A stretch of 64,000 bases of DNA from Branchiostoma floridae (lineage: Eukaryota; Chordata; Leptocardii; Amphioxiformes; Branchiostomatidae): contig NC_049992.1 of assembly GCF_000003815.2 (NCBI RefSeq), positions 6,547,081 through 6,611,080 on the forward strand, given 5' to 3'. Under the pieces are notes generated by a model, which was not told the DNA's origin, searched no databases, and worked only from the letters and a program-made list of their open reading frames with translations. Shown piece by piece: positions 43,075-58,000 of this stretch. A program made the translations under genes and the position numbers. Each line of letters starts with the position of its first letter. The stretch's first letter is position 1.

Positions 43075-46000
43075 CTCAATGCCTCAGGATGACGGATGGG
43101 TACGTGTGACCTCACATGCGGCTCTCCCTGTCAGAAGTAGAGCTTTGACAACCAAAACGTTTGCCTCGGGGTGCCCGCATCTAGCCAAGGCCACCTGGCT
43201 CCATATGTTCTACTTGTTGATTGTCTTGTTCTTCTGTTACAATGACTGTGAAACTATCAAATCATACGCGGATAACTTAATGTTTTTTTGGTGGAGATGT
43301 TCATTTGATTCGAAGCTCAGATTTTGTGAGCTCTGTGTTATCTTTTGAAACAGCTTCATTGCGCCACCATATTCCTTTGTTAAGATCTAACATTTGTGTT
43401 CTGAAAAAGAATTGAATACAATACTTTTTTCTATTTACAATTTGATCCGTGTTCACCATAGTGTTGGAAGAAAGGTTAGCATTATATTTATGATCACTAA
43501 CAACAGGGATACGCTTTCATGAAAACGGTTTGTCCCATTAGATGCATCATCAACTAATAAAAATACTGCAACTTGCAAAATGTGGTTCTCCAATGTTATT
43601 CTGTGTTGTTGTAGATGGCGTCTGGACTAGTCGGTCACTGGCCACTGAATTCTAAACATGGCGCCCGTGACGTCAGCGGCTATGGTAATCACGGCGTTCA
43701 GTTCGACACGGGGTTGGCGCAGGGGCCGGGGGGAGAGACTGATGTCGATGGAGCATTCTACTTCAAAGGAGCTGTTGGTAAACAATTATAGTTCTTTTGA
43801 ATGTATTATAGTCTTGCAACATCTTTGATTCTGTGGGGCACACATGACGCGGTGAAAATCCACATGTCTTCTGTTTAATAACTGTTGTTAGATTTGACAA
43901 AAGCAACGTGACCCTCAACATTCCACACACAGGTGATGCCAGATCCAAGTTGTAGATTGTGAATGTTTTAACCAACATGAATTTACTCCTCGGCATGAAC
44001 ATGAAGAAAACAAACTGTAAATGATCCAGTAAAAAAAAAACATTACAACATGCAACGTTACTTATGCTTTATGTAATTTATTTTTTTAATACCGAAGGCT
44101 CTAGGATCGAGTTTCCCAACAACGGAGCCCTGGCCCCAACATCCAACATGACCATGCAGGCCTGGGTCTACCCGGAGGGGCTAGCCGTCTCGCCCATCTT
44201 CAGCTACCAAACGGACCTGAAGAACGATCTCTACAAATATGGAGTCACCTTTTGGTTCCATAACACTGAAAGCAAGCTTTCTGCACAGTGAGATTTATTT
44301 CTCGTCACGAGATACTTTTTCGTCACGTACCCTTCTATAGGCTATCTATCCGAACTCATTGGGAGGCATATGTCTGTCTGTTTCTGTTTCTGGTATGTAA
44401 GGTCACTGTAAGTTTGAAAAGACCCTCTGGATTGAGAGAAGTGGAATATATTCTGGTCCATATAGTAGGTCACATAGTGGTTGCATGAGTAAAAAATCAA
44501 AGAGGACAACTGAAAGAAAGGAGAAATTAGTTTAGAGATGGATGTACAGAAATGTAATTGACCCGAATTAGGACTTTTATTGCGTAATTAATGATCTTAT
44601 TATTATTTCTTATGTGGTATTTTTTGGCATGACCAGCCCCGGGTTAATTTTAAGTCGGATTTAAAATCATCTTGGTAACTAATAGCCACTGTACTATGTG
44701 ACCTGTCCGTGAGAGGTACCCCGCCGGGACAAATTTGGGGCTTTGGGGCCAGCCAGAGCTACATCCCCTACGGGTACCGCTACAAATATGAGCAAAACAT
44801 AGCTAAGGATGTGGTTGCATTTCAGTTCTTTTTATTTCAATGTCTGCAGATTCGTTGACCAGGGTGGGAAATCATCAGCAGAAGTCAAAGCGGATGTGAT
44901 GACGGACGGAGAGTGGCAGTTCGTGACGGCCACCTACAGCAGTAAGACAGGCCTGGTGAAGCTGTATAGGAATGCCGAGGAGGTACAATGCCATTCCAAA
45001 TCATTATACTATACGTTTCTCTCATTTTTTTTATTCCACATTTAACACAACTGCTGACTGTGCAAACAAAACAATTTTTGGTTTGATATTCTTGATTTAT
45101 ATTTGCTGGATGGTTTGAATACTTTTGTTTGTTGAATAAAAGAAAAACCTTTGCCTTCACCTTCGGCATGGAAACTATGTTTTCGGTTGCTTATCTCTCT
45201 TCTCTTCTGTGTGTCCGTCCGTGAAGACGATTACTCAAGGATGCATCGGCGGATTGTCTTGATATTGGGGCAAGTTTTTATGAAACCAACAAATGTTTAG
45301 TTTTTGCCAGGTTATGTTTCACCAGGTTAACATCAATACGTTTATAAAATGTCTCCATGCAGGTTGCCTCCGAAGAAGTAGGGGTTCTGGATCTGGCCAC
45401 CAAGTATCCTGTGTGCATGGCCGGCAAACCGGCAGACGTCAATGGTAAAGAGGACAAGCGCTGCTTCAAGGGGCGTATTGCTCACATGCAGGTACAGCTT
45501 GTCTCGATCCTCAACTTTTCTTGTCCTGCTGAGTCCATATATATATACAGGTTGCACATCTATAATGCTTGTACTCGTATGTGTGTCCAGTATCTTTACG
45601 GGTTTGGGGTATTTCTCACTAAAATGCGGCATACCGCAGCAAACAGAATCATACCGAGAAGTAAATCTGCAGCAGCAGCACTGAATAGATCAAGTTTAGC
45701 GGGACAAGATTTAGAAAAAATCCATATCCACTTTTAGCAATGATGCTGAAAGTTTTAAAAAGAGTATCAATTTATAGTTGATAGTATGAATATATATATA
45801 CAATATACTGCTTTTCCCTCAGGTGTACAACACCGCCCTGACCCAGGAGGAGATCAAGGAAGTCATGGACCGTACCAGGGGGGTACGTGTGACCTCACAT
45901 GCGGCTCTCCCTGTCAGAAGTAGAGCTTTCTCACACGAAACGTTTGCTTCGGGGTCGCCACATCTAGTCAAGGCCGCAGAACTTCATACGTCTTACTTGT

Positions 46001-49000
46001 TGACTGTCCTGTTTCTCTGTTACAATCATGACCGAACATCTAACAACTAATATGTGGATAACTTAGCTCGGATTTCGGTCTCTGTGTTATTCGTTCCTTT
46101 TGAATAGAGCACATAGACTAGTAACTTCATTGCGTCACCATAATTATAGTAGCTAAGAATGTGTCAAGAAAAAGAATAGAATGCAATCTTGTTCTTCAGA
46201 GGATGTCGGTTTAGATCTAACAACTGAAGTATTTGAACCCAGTAGAACCATCGTTAACTACTATATGTGCTGTCGGTTGCAAATGTAATTGTCGAATGTT
46301 ATTCTGTGTTGTTGCAGATCGCGTCTGGACTAGTCGGTCACTGGCCACTAGATTCCAAACATGGCGCCCGTGACGTCAGCGGCTATGGTAATCACGGCGT
46401 GCAGTTCGACACGGGATTGGCACAGGGACCAGGGGGTGAGACTGATGTCGATGGAGCATTCTACTTCAAAGGAGCTGTTGGTAAACATTTTAAAACACAT
46501 TATAGTCTTATCATAGAAGTCCATCTGTTTTAGTAGTAATCGTAGTATAACGCTTAAATTTCTTCCAACTCAAAGGTATACACGGATCAATTCTTTAACG
46601 ACCACTGTCACCTTCTTCAGTAGAAGGCGACAGTGATCGTTGAAAATTTGATCCATATGTACCTTTGTGTTGAAAGAACGTTGACTATATTATAGTCTTG
46701 CCACACCTCTGATACTGTTGAATGGACCGTATGACACATGGAGCAGTGAAACCCCACATTTATTCGGTTAACTGATTTAAAAGTCTACAAAGGCATCATC
46801 ATCGCCAATATTCCACACACATGTGATGCGAGGTTTACAGCAAGTTATACATTAATATTGTAGATATTTTAAACAACATGAATCAAAGTACTCCTCGGCC
46901 TTAGGCAACAACATCAAGAACGAACTGTACAATGCTCCACCATCTAAAAAAAGGAAATGTTTAAATATGCAACGTTACTTTTGCTTATGCAATTGCTGTT
47001 GTGTTGAAAACCGAAGGCTCTAGGATCGAGTTTCCCAACAACGGAGCCCTGGCCCCAACATCCAACATGACAATGCAGGCCTGGGTCTACCCGGAGGGGC
47101 TAGCCGTCTGTCCGATCTTCAGCTACCAAACGGACCTGAAGAACGATCTCTACAAATATGGTGTCACCTTTTGGTTCCATAACACTGCAAGCAAGCTCTC
47201 TACACAGTGAGATATTTCTTCGTCACGTAGAAGAACTTAATTGCACGACAATTGTACATGATACAATATATGGCAACAGCCATTACATAAAGTACAAAAT
47301 CGAGGTATAGGATAAAGCTTAACAACCTAGTTAACATAACTAAAGGGCTAACATAATTCTCTGAGATAGTAATACAATGAAGTAGGCTAATCATCAGTTT
47401 GGGTATTCTTTCTAATAGCATAACGGTCCTTGATATATTTACCTATTATTGCATTATCGGAGTTCTGATATCTAAAGATATATACAAATTTGTTAAAAAT
47501 ATGACCAAAGCATAGCCATGAGTGTTGTTGCATTTATTGTTTTTATTTCAATGTCTCCAGATTCGTTGACCAGGGTGGGAAATCATCAGCAGAAGTCAAA
47601 GCGGATGTGATGACGGACGGAGAGTGGCAGTTCGTGACGGCCACCTACAGCAGCAAGACAGGCCTGGTGAAGCTGTACAGGAATGCCGAGGAGGTTCCAT
47701 GTCATTCAAAATCATTATAACAATACGTTTCCCTCATTTACCTTCGGCATGGGGACTATGTTTTCGGTTGCCTTTCTCTCTTTGTGTATCTGTCCGTGAA
47801 GACAATTACTCAAGGATGCATTGCTGGATTGTCTTGATATTGGGAAAGTTTTGATCAAACAACAAATGTTTAGTTTTTCCTGTTTGTGTTTTATCGGGCT
47901 AACATCAGGACGTTTATGAAATGTCTCCATGCAGGTTGCCTCCGAAGAAGTTGGGGTTCTGGAACTGGCCACCAAGTATCCTGTGTGCATGGCCGGCAAA
48001 CCGGCAGACGCCAATGGTAAAGAGGACAAGCGATGCTTCAAGGGGCGTATTGCGCACATGCAGGTACACCTGGTCTTGATTCTAAACTTTCCTTATCCTG
48101 TTGAGTCCATATATACACAGGTTGCACATATATAATGCCTGTACTCGTATGTGTGTCCAGTATCTTTACGGGTTTGGGGTGTTTCTCACTAAAATGCGGC
48201 ATACCGCAGCAAACAGAATCGAACGGAGAAGTAAATCTGCAGCAGCAGCACAGAATAGGTCAGGTTTAGCGGGACAAGGTTGAGGAAAAATCCATATCCA
48301 CTTTTAGCAATGATGCTGGTGAGCTTTAAATAGATTATCAATTTAAAGTTGATGGCATAAATATATATACAATATACTGCTTTTCCCCTCAGGTGTACAA
48401 CACCGCCCTGACCCAGGAGGAGATCAAGGAAGTCATGGACCGTACCAGGGGGGTACGTGTGACCTCACATGCGGCTCTCCCTGTCAGAAGTAGAGCTTTC
48501 TCACACGAAACGTTTGCCTCGGGGTGGCCTCATCTATTCAAGGTCGCAGGACCTCATACGTCCTACCTGTTGACTGTCCTATTCTTCTGCTACAATCGTG
48601 ACTGTACATCTAACAATTAATATGTGGATAACTTAGCTTTGGTCTCTGTGTTATTCATTACTATTGAACAGAACACAAAAACTAGTAACTTCATTGCGTC
48701 ATCATATTTATAGTCGCTAAGAATGTGTCAAGAAAAAGTCTTTGAATAGAATGCAATTTTGTTCTTCAGAGGATTTCGGTTTAGATCTAACAACTGAAGT
48801 ATTTGAACCCAAAAGAACCATCGTTAACTACTATAGGTGCTGTCGGTTGCAAATGTAGTCTCCAATGTTATTCTGTGTTGTTGTAGATGGCGTCTGGACT
48901 AGTCGGTCACTGGCCACTAGATTCCAAACATGGCGCCCGTGACGTCAGCGGCTATGGTAATCACGGCGTGCAGTTCGACACGGAGATGGCACAGGGGCCG

Positions 49001-52000
49001 GGGGGAGAGACTGATGTCGATGGAGCATTCTACTTCAAAGGAGCTATTGGTAAACATTTTAAAACACATTATAGTCTTATCATAAAAGTTCATCTGTGTA
49101 AGAAGTAATCGTAGTATAATGCAAAACTTTCTTCCAACTCAAAGGTATACACGGCCGGATCAAATTTTTAACGACCACTGTCACCTTCTTCAGTAGAAGG
49201 CGACAGTGATCGTTAAAAATTTGATCCATATATACCTTTGTGTTGGAAGAACGTTTAGCATTGTACTATATTATAGTCTTGCCACACCTCTGATACTGTT
49301 GAATGGACCGTATGACACATGGAACAGTAAAACCACACATTTATTCGGTTAGCTGATTTAAAAGTCTACAAAGGCATCATCATCGCCAATATTCCACACA
49401 CATGTGATGCGAGGTTTACAGCAAGTTATACATTAATATTGTAAATATTCTAAACAACATGAATCAAAGTACTCCTCGGCCTTGGGCAACAGAATCAAGA
49501 ACAAACTGTACAATGCTCCACCATCTAAAAAAAGGAAATATTTAAATATGCAACGTTACGTTTGCTTATGCAATTGCTGTTTTGTTGAATCCCGAAGGCT
49601 CTAGGATCGAGTTTCCCAACAACGGAGCCCTGGCCCCAACATCCAACATGACAATGCAGGCCTGGGTCTACCCGGAGGGGCTAGCCGTCTGTCCGATCTT
49701 CAGCTACCAAACGGACCTGAAGAACGATCTCTACAAATATGGTGTCACCTTCTGGTTCCATAACACTGAAAGCAAGCTTTCTACACAGTGAGATATTTCT
49801 TCGTCACGTAGAAGAACTTAATTGCACGACAATTGTACATGATACAATATATGGCAACAACTATTACACAAAGTATAAAATCGAGGTATAGGATAAAGCT
49901 TAACAACCTAGTTAACATAACTAAAGGGCTAACATAATTCTCTGAGATAGTAATACAATGAATTAGTTTCGGTATTCTTTCTAATAGTAGAACGGTCATT
50001 GATATATTTGCCTATTTTTGCATTATGGGAGTTCAAATATATCTTAAGATATATAAACATTTGTTACAAATATGACCAAACCATAGCTATGGATGTGGTT
50101 GCATTTAATTTTTTTAAATTTCAATGTCTCCAGATTCGTTGACCAGGGTGGAAAATCATCAGCAGAAGTCAAAGCGGATGTGATGACGGACGGAGAGTGG
50201 CAGTTCGTGACGGCCACCTACAGCAGCAAGACAGGCCTGGTGAAGCTGTACAGGAATGCCGAGGAGGTGCCATGTCATTCAAAATCATTATAACTATACG
50301 TTTCCCTCATTTTCCGCATAAAACACAACTGCTGACTGTGCAAAAAAACACTTTGCTTTTTGGTTTGATATTATTTCATACCTTCTTCTTTTCTACTTGC
50401 TGGATAGTTTTCATACTTTTGTTTTTGTTGAATAAAAAACCCTTTGCTTTTACCTTCGCCATGGGGACTATGTTTTCGGTTGCTTTTCTCTCTTCGTGCG
50501 TCTGTCCGTGAAGACGATTACTCAAGGATGCATTGGCGGATTGTCTTGATATTGGGGAAAGTTGTGATGAAACCAACAAATGTTTAGTTTTTGCCTGGTT
50601 GTATTTCATTGGGCTAACATCAATACGTTTGTGAAATGTTTCCATGCAGGTTGCCTCCGAAGAGGTTGGGGTTCTGGAACTGGCCACCAAGTATCCTGTG
50701 TGCATGGCCGGCAAACCGGCAGACGCCAATGGTAAAGAGGACAAGCGCTGCTTCAAGGGGCGCATTGCTCACATGCAGGTATACCTTGTCTTGATTCTAA
50801 ACTTTCCTTGTCCTGTTAAGTCCATATAGATACAGGTTGCACATATATACGAGGGGTGATCAATAAGTTCTCGGCCTCACCAAGAAATAATAAGGACAAC
50901 TCAAATTTTCATGCACAACATCATAGTATGAAGCCTTTTATCAATACCCACCAAATTTCAAATCATTGCAGTGATTACTTTACAGGCATTCGTTTTTGGC
51001 AAATCAGAAGGTAAGTGGCGAGAAAAAAGTGGTGTGAATTGTGATCAGACATGTGTGTGTCGAGTTCCCCATGCCGTAAATTAAGAAAAGACATTGTCAA
51101 GATATTTGATAATGATTCTCTTCCTTTTTCAAGCAAAAAAAATGGGTGTCTGCCTTCCAGCAGCGCAAATTGACCCGCACACTCAGGTCAGGTCAATTGT
51201 CCACGTTTTTTTCCTTCTCCCTTACCTAACATTACTGGGTGTCGCCTGCAAAGTAATGATCACAATAATTTGAATTTTGGTACATATTTATATAAGACTT
51301 TATACTTGACATTTATGCTTCGAAATCTGAGCTGTGCTTATTATTTCTCGGTAAAACCGAGGACTTATTGATAATCCTACGTACACGTATAAAGTCCTGT
51401 ATAAATGTGTACCAAAATTCAAATTATTGTGATCATTACCTTGTAGGCGACACCCAGTAACATTAGGTAAGGGATAACGAAAAAAAATGTGGACAATTGA
51501 GCTGCCACCTGAAGTGTACGGGTCAAATTGTTTGATCACACTTCACCCTTCTTTTTCTCGCCACTTACCTTCTTATTTAGAAAAAACGAATGCCGGGAAA
51601 GTAATGACTCCAATGATTTGTAATTAGGAGGATATTGATAAAAGGCTTCGTACTACGAAGTTGTGCCTCAAAGGCAGACTTGTGCTTGTCATTTATAGAT
51701 GAGGCCGAGGACTTATTGATCACCCCTCGTAATGCCTATACTCGTATGTGTGTCCAGTATCTTTACGGGTTTGGGGTGTTTCTCACTAAAATGCGACATA
51801 CCGCAGCAAACAGAATCAAACGGAGAAGTAAATCTGCAGCAGCAGCACAGAATAGGTCAGGTTTAGCGGGACAAGGTTGAGGAAAAATCCATATCCACTT
51901 TTAGCAACTATGCTGATGAGTTTTAAATAGATTATCAATTTAAAGTTGATGGTATAAATATATATACAATATACTGCTTTTCCCCTCAGGTGTACAACAC

Positions 52001-55000
52001 CGCCCTGAGCCAGGAGGAGATCAAGGAAGTCATGGACCGTACCAGAGGGGTACGTGTGACCTCACATGCGGCTCTCCCTGTCAGAAGTAGAGCTTTCTCA
52101 CACGAAACGTTTGCCTCGGGGTGGCCTCATCTAGTCAGGCCGCAGAATTTCATACGTCCTACTTGCTGACTGTCCTATTCTTCTGTTACAATCATGACTG
52201 TGCATCTAACAATTAATATGTGGATAACTTAGCTCAGATTTTGGTCTGTGTGTTATTCATTACTATTGAACAGAACACATAGACTAGTAACTTCTTTGCG
52301 TCATCATACTTATAGTAGCTAAGAATGTGTCAAGAAAAAGAATAGAATGCAATTTTGTTCTTCAGAGGATGTAGAATTAGATCTAACAACTGAAGTATTT
52401 GAACCCAATGGAACCATCTTTAACTACTATATGTGCTGTCGGTTGCAAATGTAATTGTCCAATGTTATTCTGTGTTGTTGTAGATCGCGTCGTCTGGACT
52501 AGTCGGTCACTGGCCACTAGATTCCAAACATGGCGCCCGTGACGTCAGCGGCTATGGTAATCACGGCGTGCAGTTCGACACGGGGTTGGCACAGGGGCCA
52601 GGGGGAGAGACTGATGTCGATGGAGCATTCTATTTCAAAGGAGCTGTTGGTAAACAATTTCAAAACACATTATAGTCTTATCATAGAAATCCATCTGTGT
52701 TAGCAGTAATCGTAGTATAATGCTTAAATTTCTTCCAACTCAAAGGTATACCGGATCAAATTTTGATTGACCACTGTCACCTTCTCCAGTAGAATGTGAC
52801 AGTGCTCGTTGAAAATTTGATCCATATATACCTTTGTGTTGGAAGAAAATTTAGCATTGTACTATATTATAGTCTTGCCACACCTCTGATGCTGTGGAAT
52901 GGACCGTATGACACATGGAACAGAGAAACCGCACATTTATTCGGTTAGCTGAATTAAAAGTCTACAAAGGCATGATCATCGCCAATATTCCACACACATA
53001 TGATGCGAGGTTTACAGCAAGTTATACATTAATATTTTAAATATTTTAAACAACATGAATCAAAGTACTCCTCGGCCTTAGGCAACAACATCAAGAACAA
53101 ACTGTACAATGCTCCACCATGTAAAAAACAAGAAATGTTTAAATATGCAACGTTCCTTTTGCTTATGCAATTGCTGTTTTGTTGAATCCCGAAGGCTCTA
53201 GGATCGAGTTTCCCAACAACGGAGCCCTGGCCCCAACATCCAACATGACAATGCAGGCCTGGGTCTACCCGGAGGGGCTAGCCGTCTGTCCGATCTTCAG
53301 CTACCAAACGGACCTGAAGAACGATCTCTACAAATACGGTGTCACCTTTTGGTTCCATAACACGGAAAGCAAGCTTTCTACACAGTGAGATATTTCTTCG
53401 TCACGTAGAAGAACTTAATTGCACGACAATTGTACATGATACTATATATGGCAACAACTATTACACAAAGTACAAAATCGAGGTATAGGATAAAGCTTAA
53501 CAACCAAGTTAACATAACTAAAGGGCTAGCATAATTCTCTGAGATAGTAATACAATGAATTAATTTCGATATTCTTTTTAATAGCAGAACGGTCCTTAAT
53601 ATATTTGCCTATTTTTCCATTATGGGAGTTCAAATATATCTAAAGATATATAAAAATTTGTTACAAATATGACCAAACCATAGCTAGGGATGTGGTTGCA
53701 TTTAATCTTTTTTTAAATTTCAATGTCTCCAGATTCGTTGACCAGGGTGGGAAATCATCAGCAGAAGTCAAAGCTGATGTGATGACGGACGGAGAATGGC
53801 AGTTCGTGACGGCCACCTACAGCAGCAAGACAGGCCTGGTCAAGCTGTACAGGAATGCCGAGGAGGTACCATCTCATTCAAAATCATTATAACTATACGT
53901 TTCCCTCATTTACCTTCGGCATGGGGACTATGTTTTCGGTTGCTTTTCTCTCTTTGTGCGTCTGTCCTTGAAGACAATCACTCAATTGATCAAGGATGCA
54001 TAGGCGGATTGTCTTGATATTGGGGAAAGTTTTGATGAAACCAACAAATGTTTATTTTTTGCCTGGTTGTATTTCATCGGGCTAACATCAATACGTTTGT
54101 GAAATGTTTCCATGTAGGTTGCCTCCGAAGAGGTTGGGGTTCTGGAACTGGCCACCAAGTATCCTGTGTGCATGGCCGGCAAACCGGCAGACGCCAATGG
54201 TAAAGAGGACAAGCGCTGCTTCAAGGGGCGTATTGCTCACATGCAGGTACACCTTGTCTTGATTCTAAACTTTCCTTGTCCTGTTTAGTCCATATATATA
54301 CACGTTGCACATATATAATGCCTGTACTCGTATGTGTACATATAGTATATACAGTACATACAGTATCCATATCCACTTTTAGCAATGATGCTGATAAGCT
54401 TTAAATAGATTATCAATTTAAAGTTGATGGTATAAATATATATACAATATACTGCTTTTCCCCTCAGGTGTACAACACCGCCCTGACCCAGGAGGAGATC
54501 AAGGAAGTCATGGACCGTACCAGGGGGGTACGTGTGACCTCACATGCGGCTCTCCCTGTCAGAAGTAGAGCTTTGTCACACGAAACGTTTGCCTCGGGGT
54601 GGCCTCGTCTAGTCAAGGCCGCAGCATTTCATACATCCTACTTGCTGACTGTCCTTTTCTTCTGTTACAATCACGACTGTGCATCTAGTAATTAATATGT
54701 GGATACCGTAGCTCAGATTTTGATCTCTGTGTTATTCATTACTATTGAACAGAACACATAGACTAGTAACTTCTTTGCGTCATCATACTTATAGTCGCTA
54801 AGAATGTGGCAAGAAGATGAATAGAATACAATTTTGTTCTTCAGAGGATGTAGGATTAGAACTAACAACTGAAGTACTTGAACCCAATAGGACCATCTTT
54901 AACTACTATATGTGCTGTCGGTTGCAAATGTAATTGTCCAATGTTATTCTGTGTTGTTGTAGATGGCGTCTGGACTAGTCGGTCACTGGCCACTAGATTC

Positions 55001-58000
55001 CAAACATGGCGCCCGTGACGTCAGCGGCTATGGTAATCACGGCGTGCAGTTCGACACGGGGTTGGCGCAGGGGCCAGGGGGAGAGACTGATGTCGATGGA
55101 GCATTCTACTTCAAAGGAGCTGTTGGTAAACATTCTTAAAACACATTATAGTCTTATCATAGAACTCCATCTGTGTTTTACTTAGCAGTAATCGTAGTAT
55201 GATGCTTAAATTTCTTCCAACTCAAAGGTATACACGGATCAAATTTTAGACGACCACTGTCACCTTCTTCAGTAGACTGCGACAGTGATCGTTGAAAGTT
55301 TGATCAATATATACCTTTGTGTTGGAAGAACGTTTAGCATTGTACTATATTATAGTCTTGCCACACCTCTGATACTGTTGAATGGACCGTATGACACATG
55401 GTGCAGTGAAACCCCACATTTATTCGGTTAGCTGATTTAAAAGTCTACAAAGGCATCATCATCGCCAATATTCCACACACATGTGATGCGAGGTTTACAG
55501 CAAGTTATACATTAATATTGTAAATATTTTAAACAACATGAATCAAAGCACTCCTCGGTCTTGGGCAACAACATCAAGAACAAACTGTACAATGCTCCAC
55601 CATCTAAAAAAAGGAAATGTTTAAATATGCAACGTTACTTTTGCTTATGCAATTGCTGTTTTGTTGAATCCCGAAGGCTCTAGGATCGAGTTTCCCAACA
55701 ACGGAGCCCTGGCCCCAACATCCAACATGACAATGCAGGCCTGGGTCTACCCGGAGGGGCTAGCCGTCTGTCCGATCTTCAGCTACCAAACGGACCTGAA
55801 GAACGATCTCTACAAATATGGAGTCACCTTCTGGTTCCATAACACTGCAAGCAAGCTTTCTACACAGTGAGATATTTCTTCGTCACGTAGAAGAACTTAA
55901 TTGCACGACAATTGTACATGATACAATATATATCAACAACTATTACACAAAGTACAAAATCGAGGTATAGGTCAAAGCTTTACAACCTAGTTAACATAAC
56001 TAAAGGGCTAACATAATTCTCTGAGATAGTAATACGACGAATTTGTTTCGGTATTCTTTCTAATAGCTGAACGGTGCTTAATATATTTGCCTATTTTTGC
56101 ATTATGGGAGTTCAAATATATCTAAAGATATATAAAAATTTGGTACAAATATGGCCAAACCATAGCTATGGATGTGGTTGCATTTAATTTTTGTTTAATT
56201 TCAATGTCTCCAGATTCGTTGACCAGGGTGGGAAATCATCAGCAGAAGTCAAAGCGGATGTGATGACGGACGGAGAGTGGCAGTTCGTGACGGCCACCTA
56301 CAGCAGCAAGACAGGCCTGGTGAAGCTGTACAGGAATGCCGAGGAGGTACCATGTCATTCAAAATCATTAAAACTATACGTTTACGTCATTTTCCGTATA
56401 AAACACAACTGCTGGCTGTGCAAAAAACACTTTGCTTTTTGGTTTGATATTATTTCATACATTCTTGTTTTGTACTTGCTGAATGGTTTTCATACTTTTG
56501 TTTTGTTGAATAAAAAACCCTTTGCTTTTATCTTCAACACGGGGACTATGTTTTCGGTTGCTTTCCTTCCTTTGTGCGTCTGTCCGTAAAGACGATTACT
56601 CAAGGATGCATTGGCGGAATGTTTTGATATTGGGTCAAGTTTTGATGAAACCAACAAATGTTTAGATTTTGCATGGTTGTGTTTCATCGGGCTAACATCA
56701 ATACGTTTGTGAAATGTTTCCATGCAGGTTGCCTCCGAAGAAGTTGGGGTTCTGGATCTGGCTACCAAGTATCCTGTGTGCATGGCCGGCAAACCGGCAG
56801 ACGCCAATGGTAAAGAGGACAAGCGCTGCTTCAAGGGGCGCATTGCTCACATGCAGGTACACCTTGTCTTGATTCTAAACTTTCCTTGTCCTGTTGAGTC
56901 CATATATATACAGGTTGCACATATATAATGCCTGTACTCGTATGTGTGTCCAGTATCTTTACGGGTTTGGGGTGTTTCTCACTAAAATGCGACATACCGC
57001 AGCAAACAGAATCAAACGGAGAAGTAAATCTGCAGCAGCAGCACAGAATAGATCAAGTTTAGCGGGACAAGGTTGAGGAAAATCCATATCCACTTTTAGC
57101 AATGATGCTGATGAGCTTTAAATAGGTTATCAATTTAAAGTTGATGGTATAAATATATATACAATATACTGCTTTTCCCCTCAGGTGTACAACACCGCCC
57201 TGACCCAGGAGGAGATCAAGGAAGTCATGGACCGTACCAGGGGGGTACGTGTGACCTCACATGCGGCTCTCCCTGTCAGAAGTAGAGCTTTCTCACACGA
57301 AACGTTTGCCTCGGGGTGGCCTCATCTAGTCAAGGCCGCAGGACCTCATACGTCCCACTTGTTGACTGTCCTATTCTTCTGTTACAATCACGACTGTGCA
57401 TCTAGCAATTAATATGTGGATAACTTAGCTCAGATTTTGGTCTCTGTGTTATTCATTACTATTGAACAGAACACATAGACTAGTAACTTCTTTGCGTCAT
57501 CATACTTATAGTCGCTAAGAATGTGTCAAGAAGAAAAATAGAATACAATTTTGTTCTTCATAGGATGTAGGATTAGAACTAACAACTGAAGTACTTGAAC
57601 CCAATAGGACCATCTTTAACTACTATATGTGCTGTCGGTTGCAAATGTAATTGTCGAATGTTATTCTGTGTTGTTGTAGATGGCGTCTGGACTAGTGGGT
57701 CACTGGCCACTAGATTCTAAACATGGCGCCCGTGACGTCAGCGGCTATGGTAATCACGGCGTGCATTTCGACACGGAGATGGCACAGGGGCCAGGGGGAG
57801 AGACGGATGTGGATGGAGCATTCTACTTCAAAGGAGCTGTTGGTAAACAATAGTTCTTTTGAATATATTATAGTCCTGCAACATCTTTGATACTGTGGGG
57901 CAGACATGGCGCGGTGAAAATCCACATGTATTCTGTTTAATAACTAGTGTTAGATTTGACAAAAGCAACGTGACCCTCAGCATTCCACAAACAGGTGATG

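Noticed and set aside
43058-43348. 96-codon frame before LamG module 1
   Set aside because: It reads through a good donor (gtacgtgtg) into intron text shared by all modules (the gtgacctcacatgcggctct block). Only the first part (43079-43099) may be coding.
47715-48059. Recurrent minus-strand frames antisense to exon D (KQRLSSLPLASAGLPAMHTG)
   Set aside because: They are the opposite strand of LamG exon D, repeated because the module is repeated.
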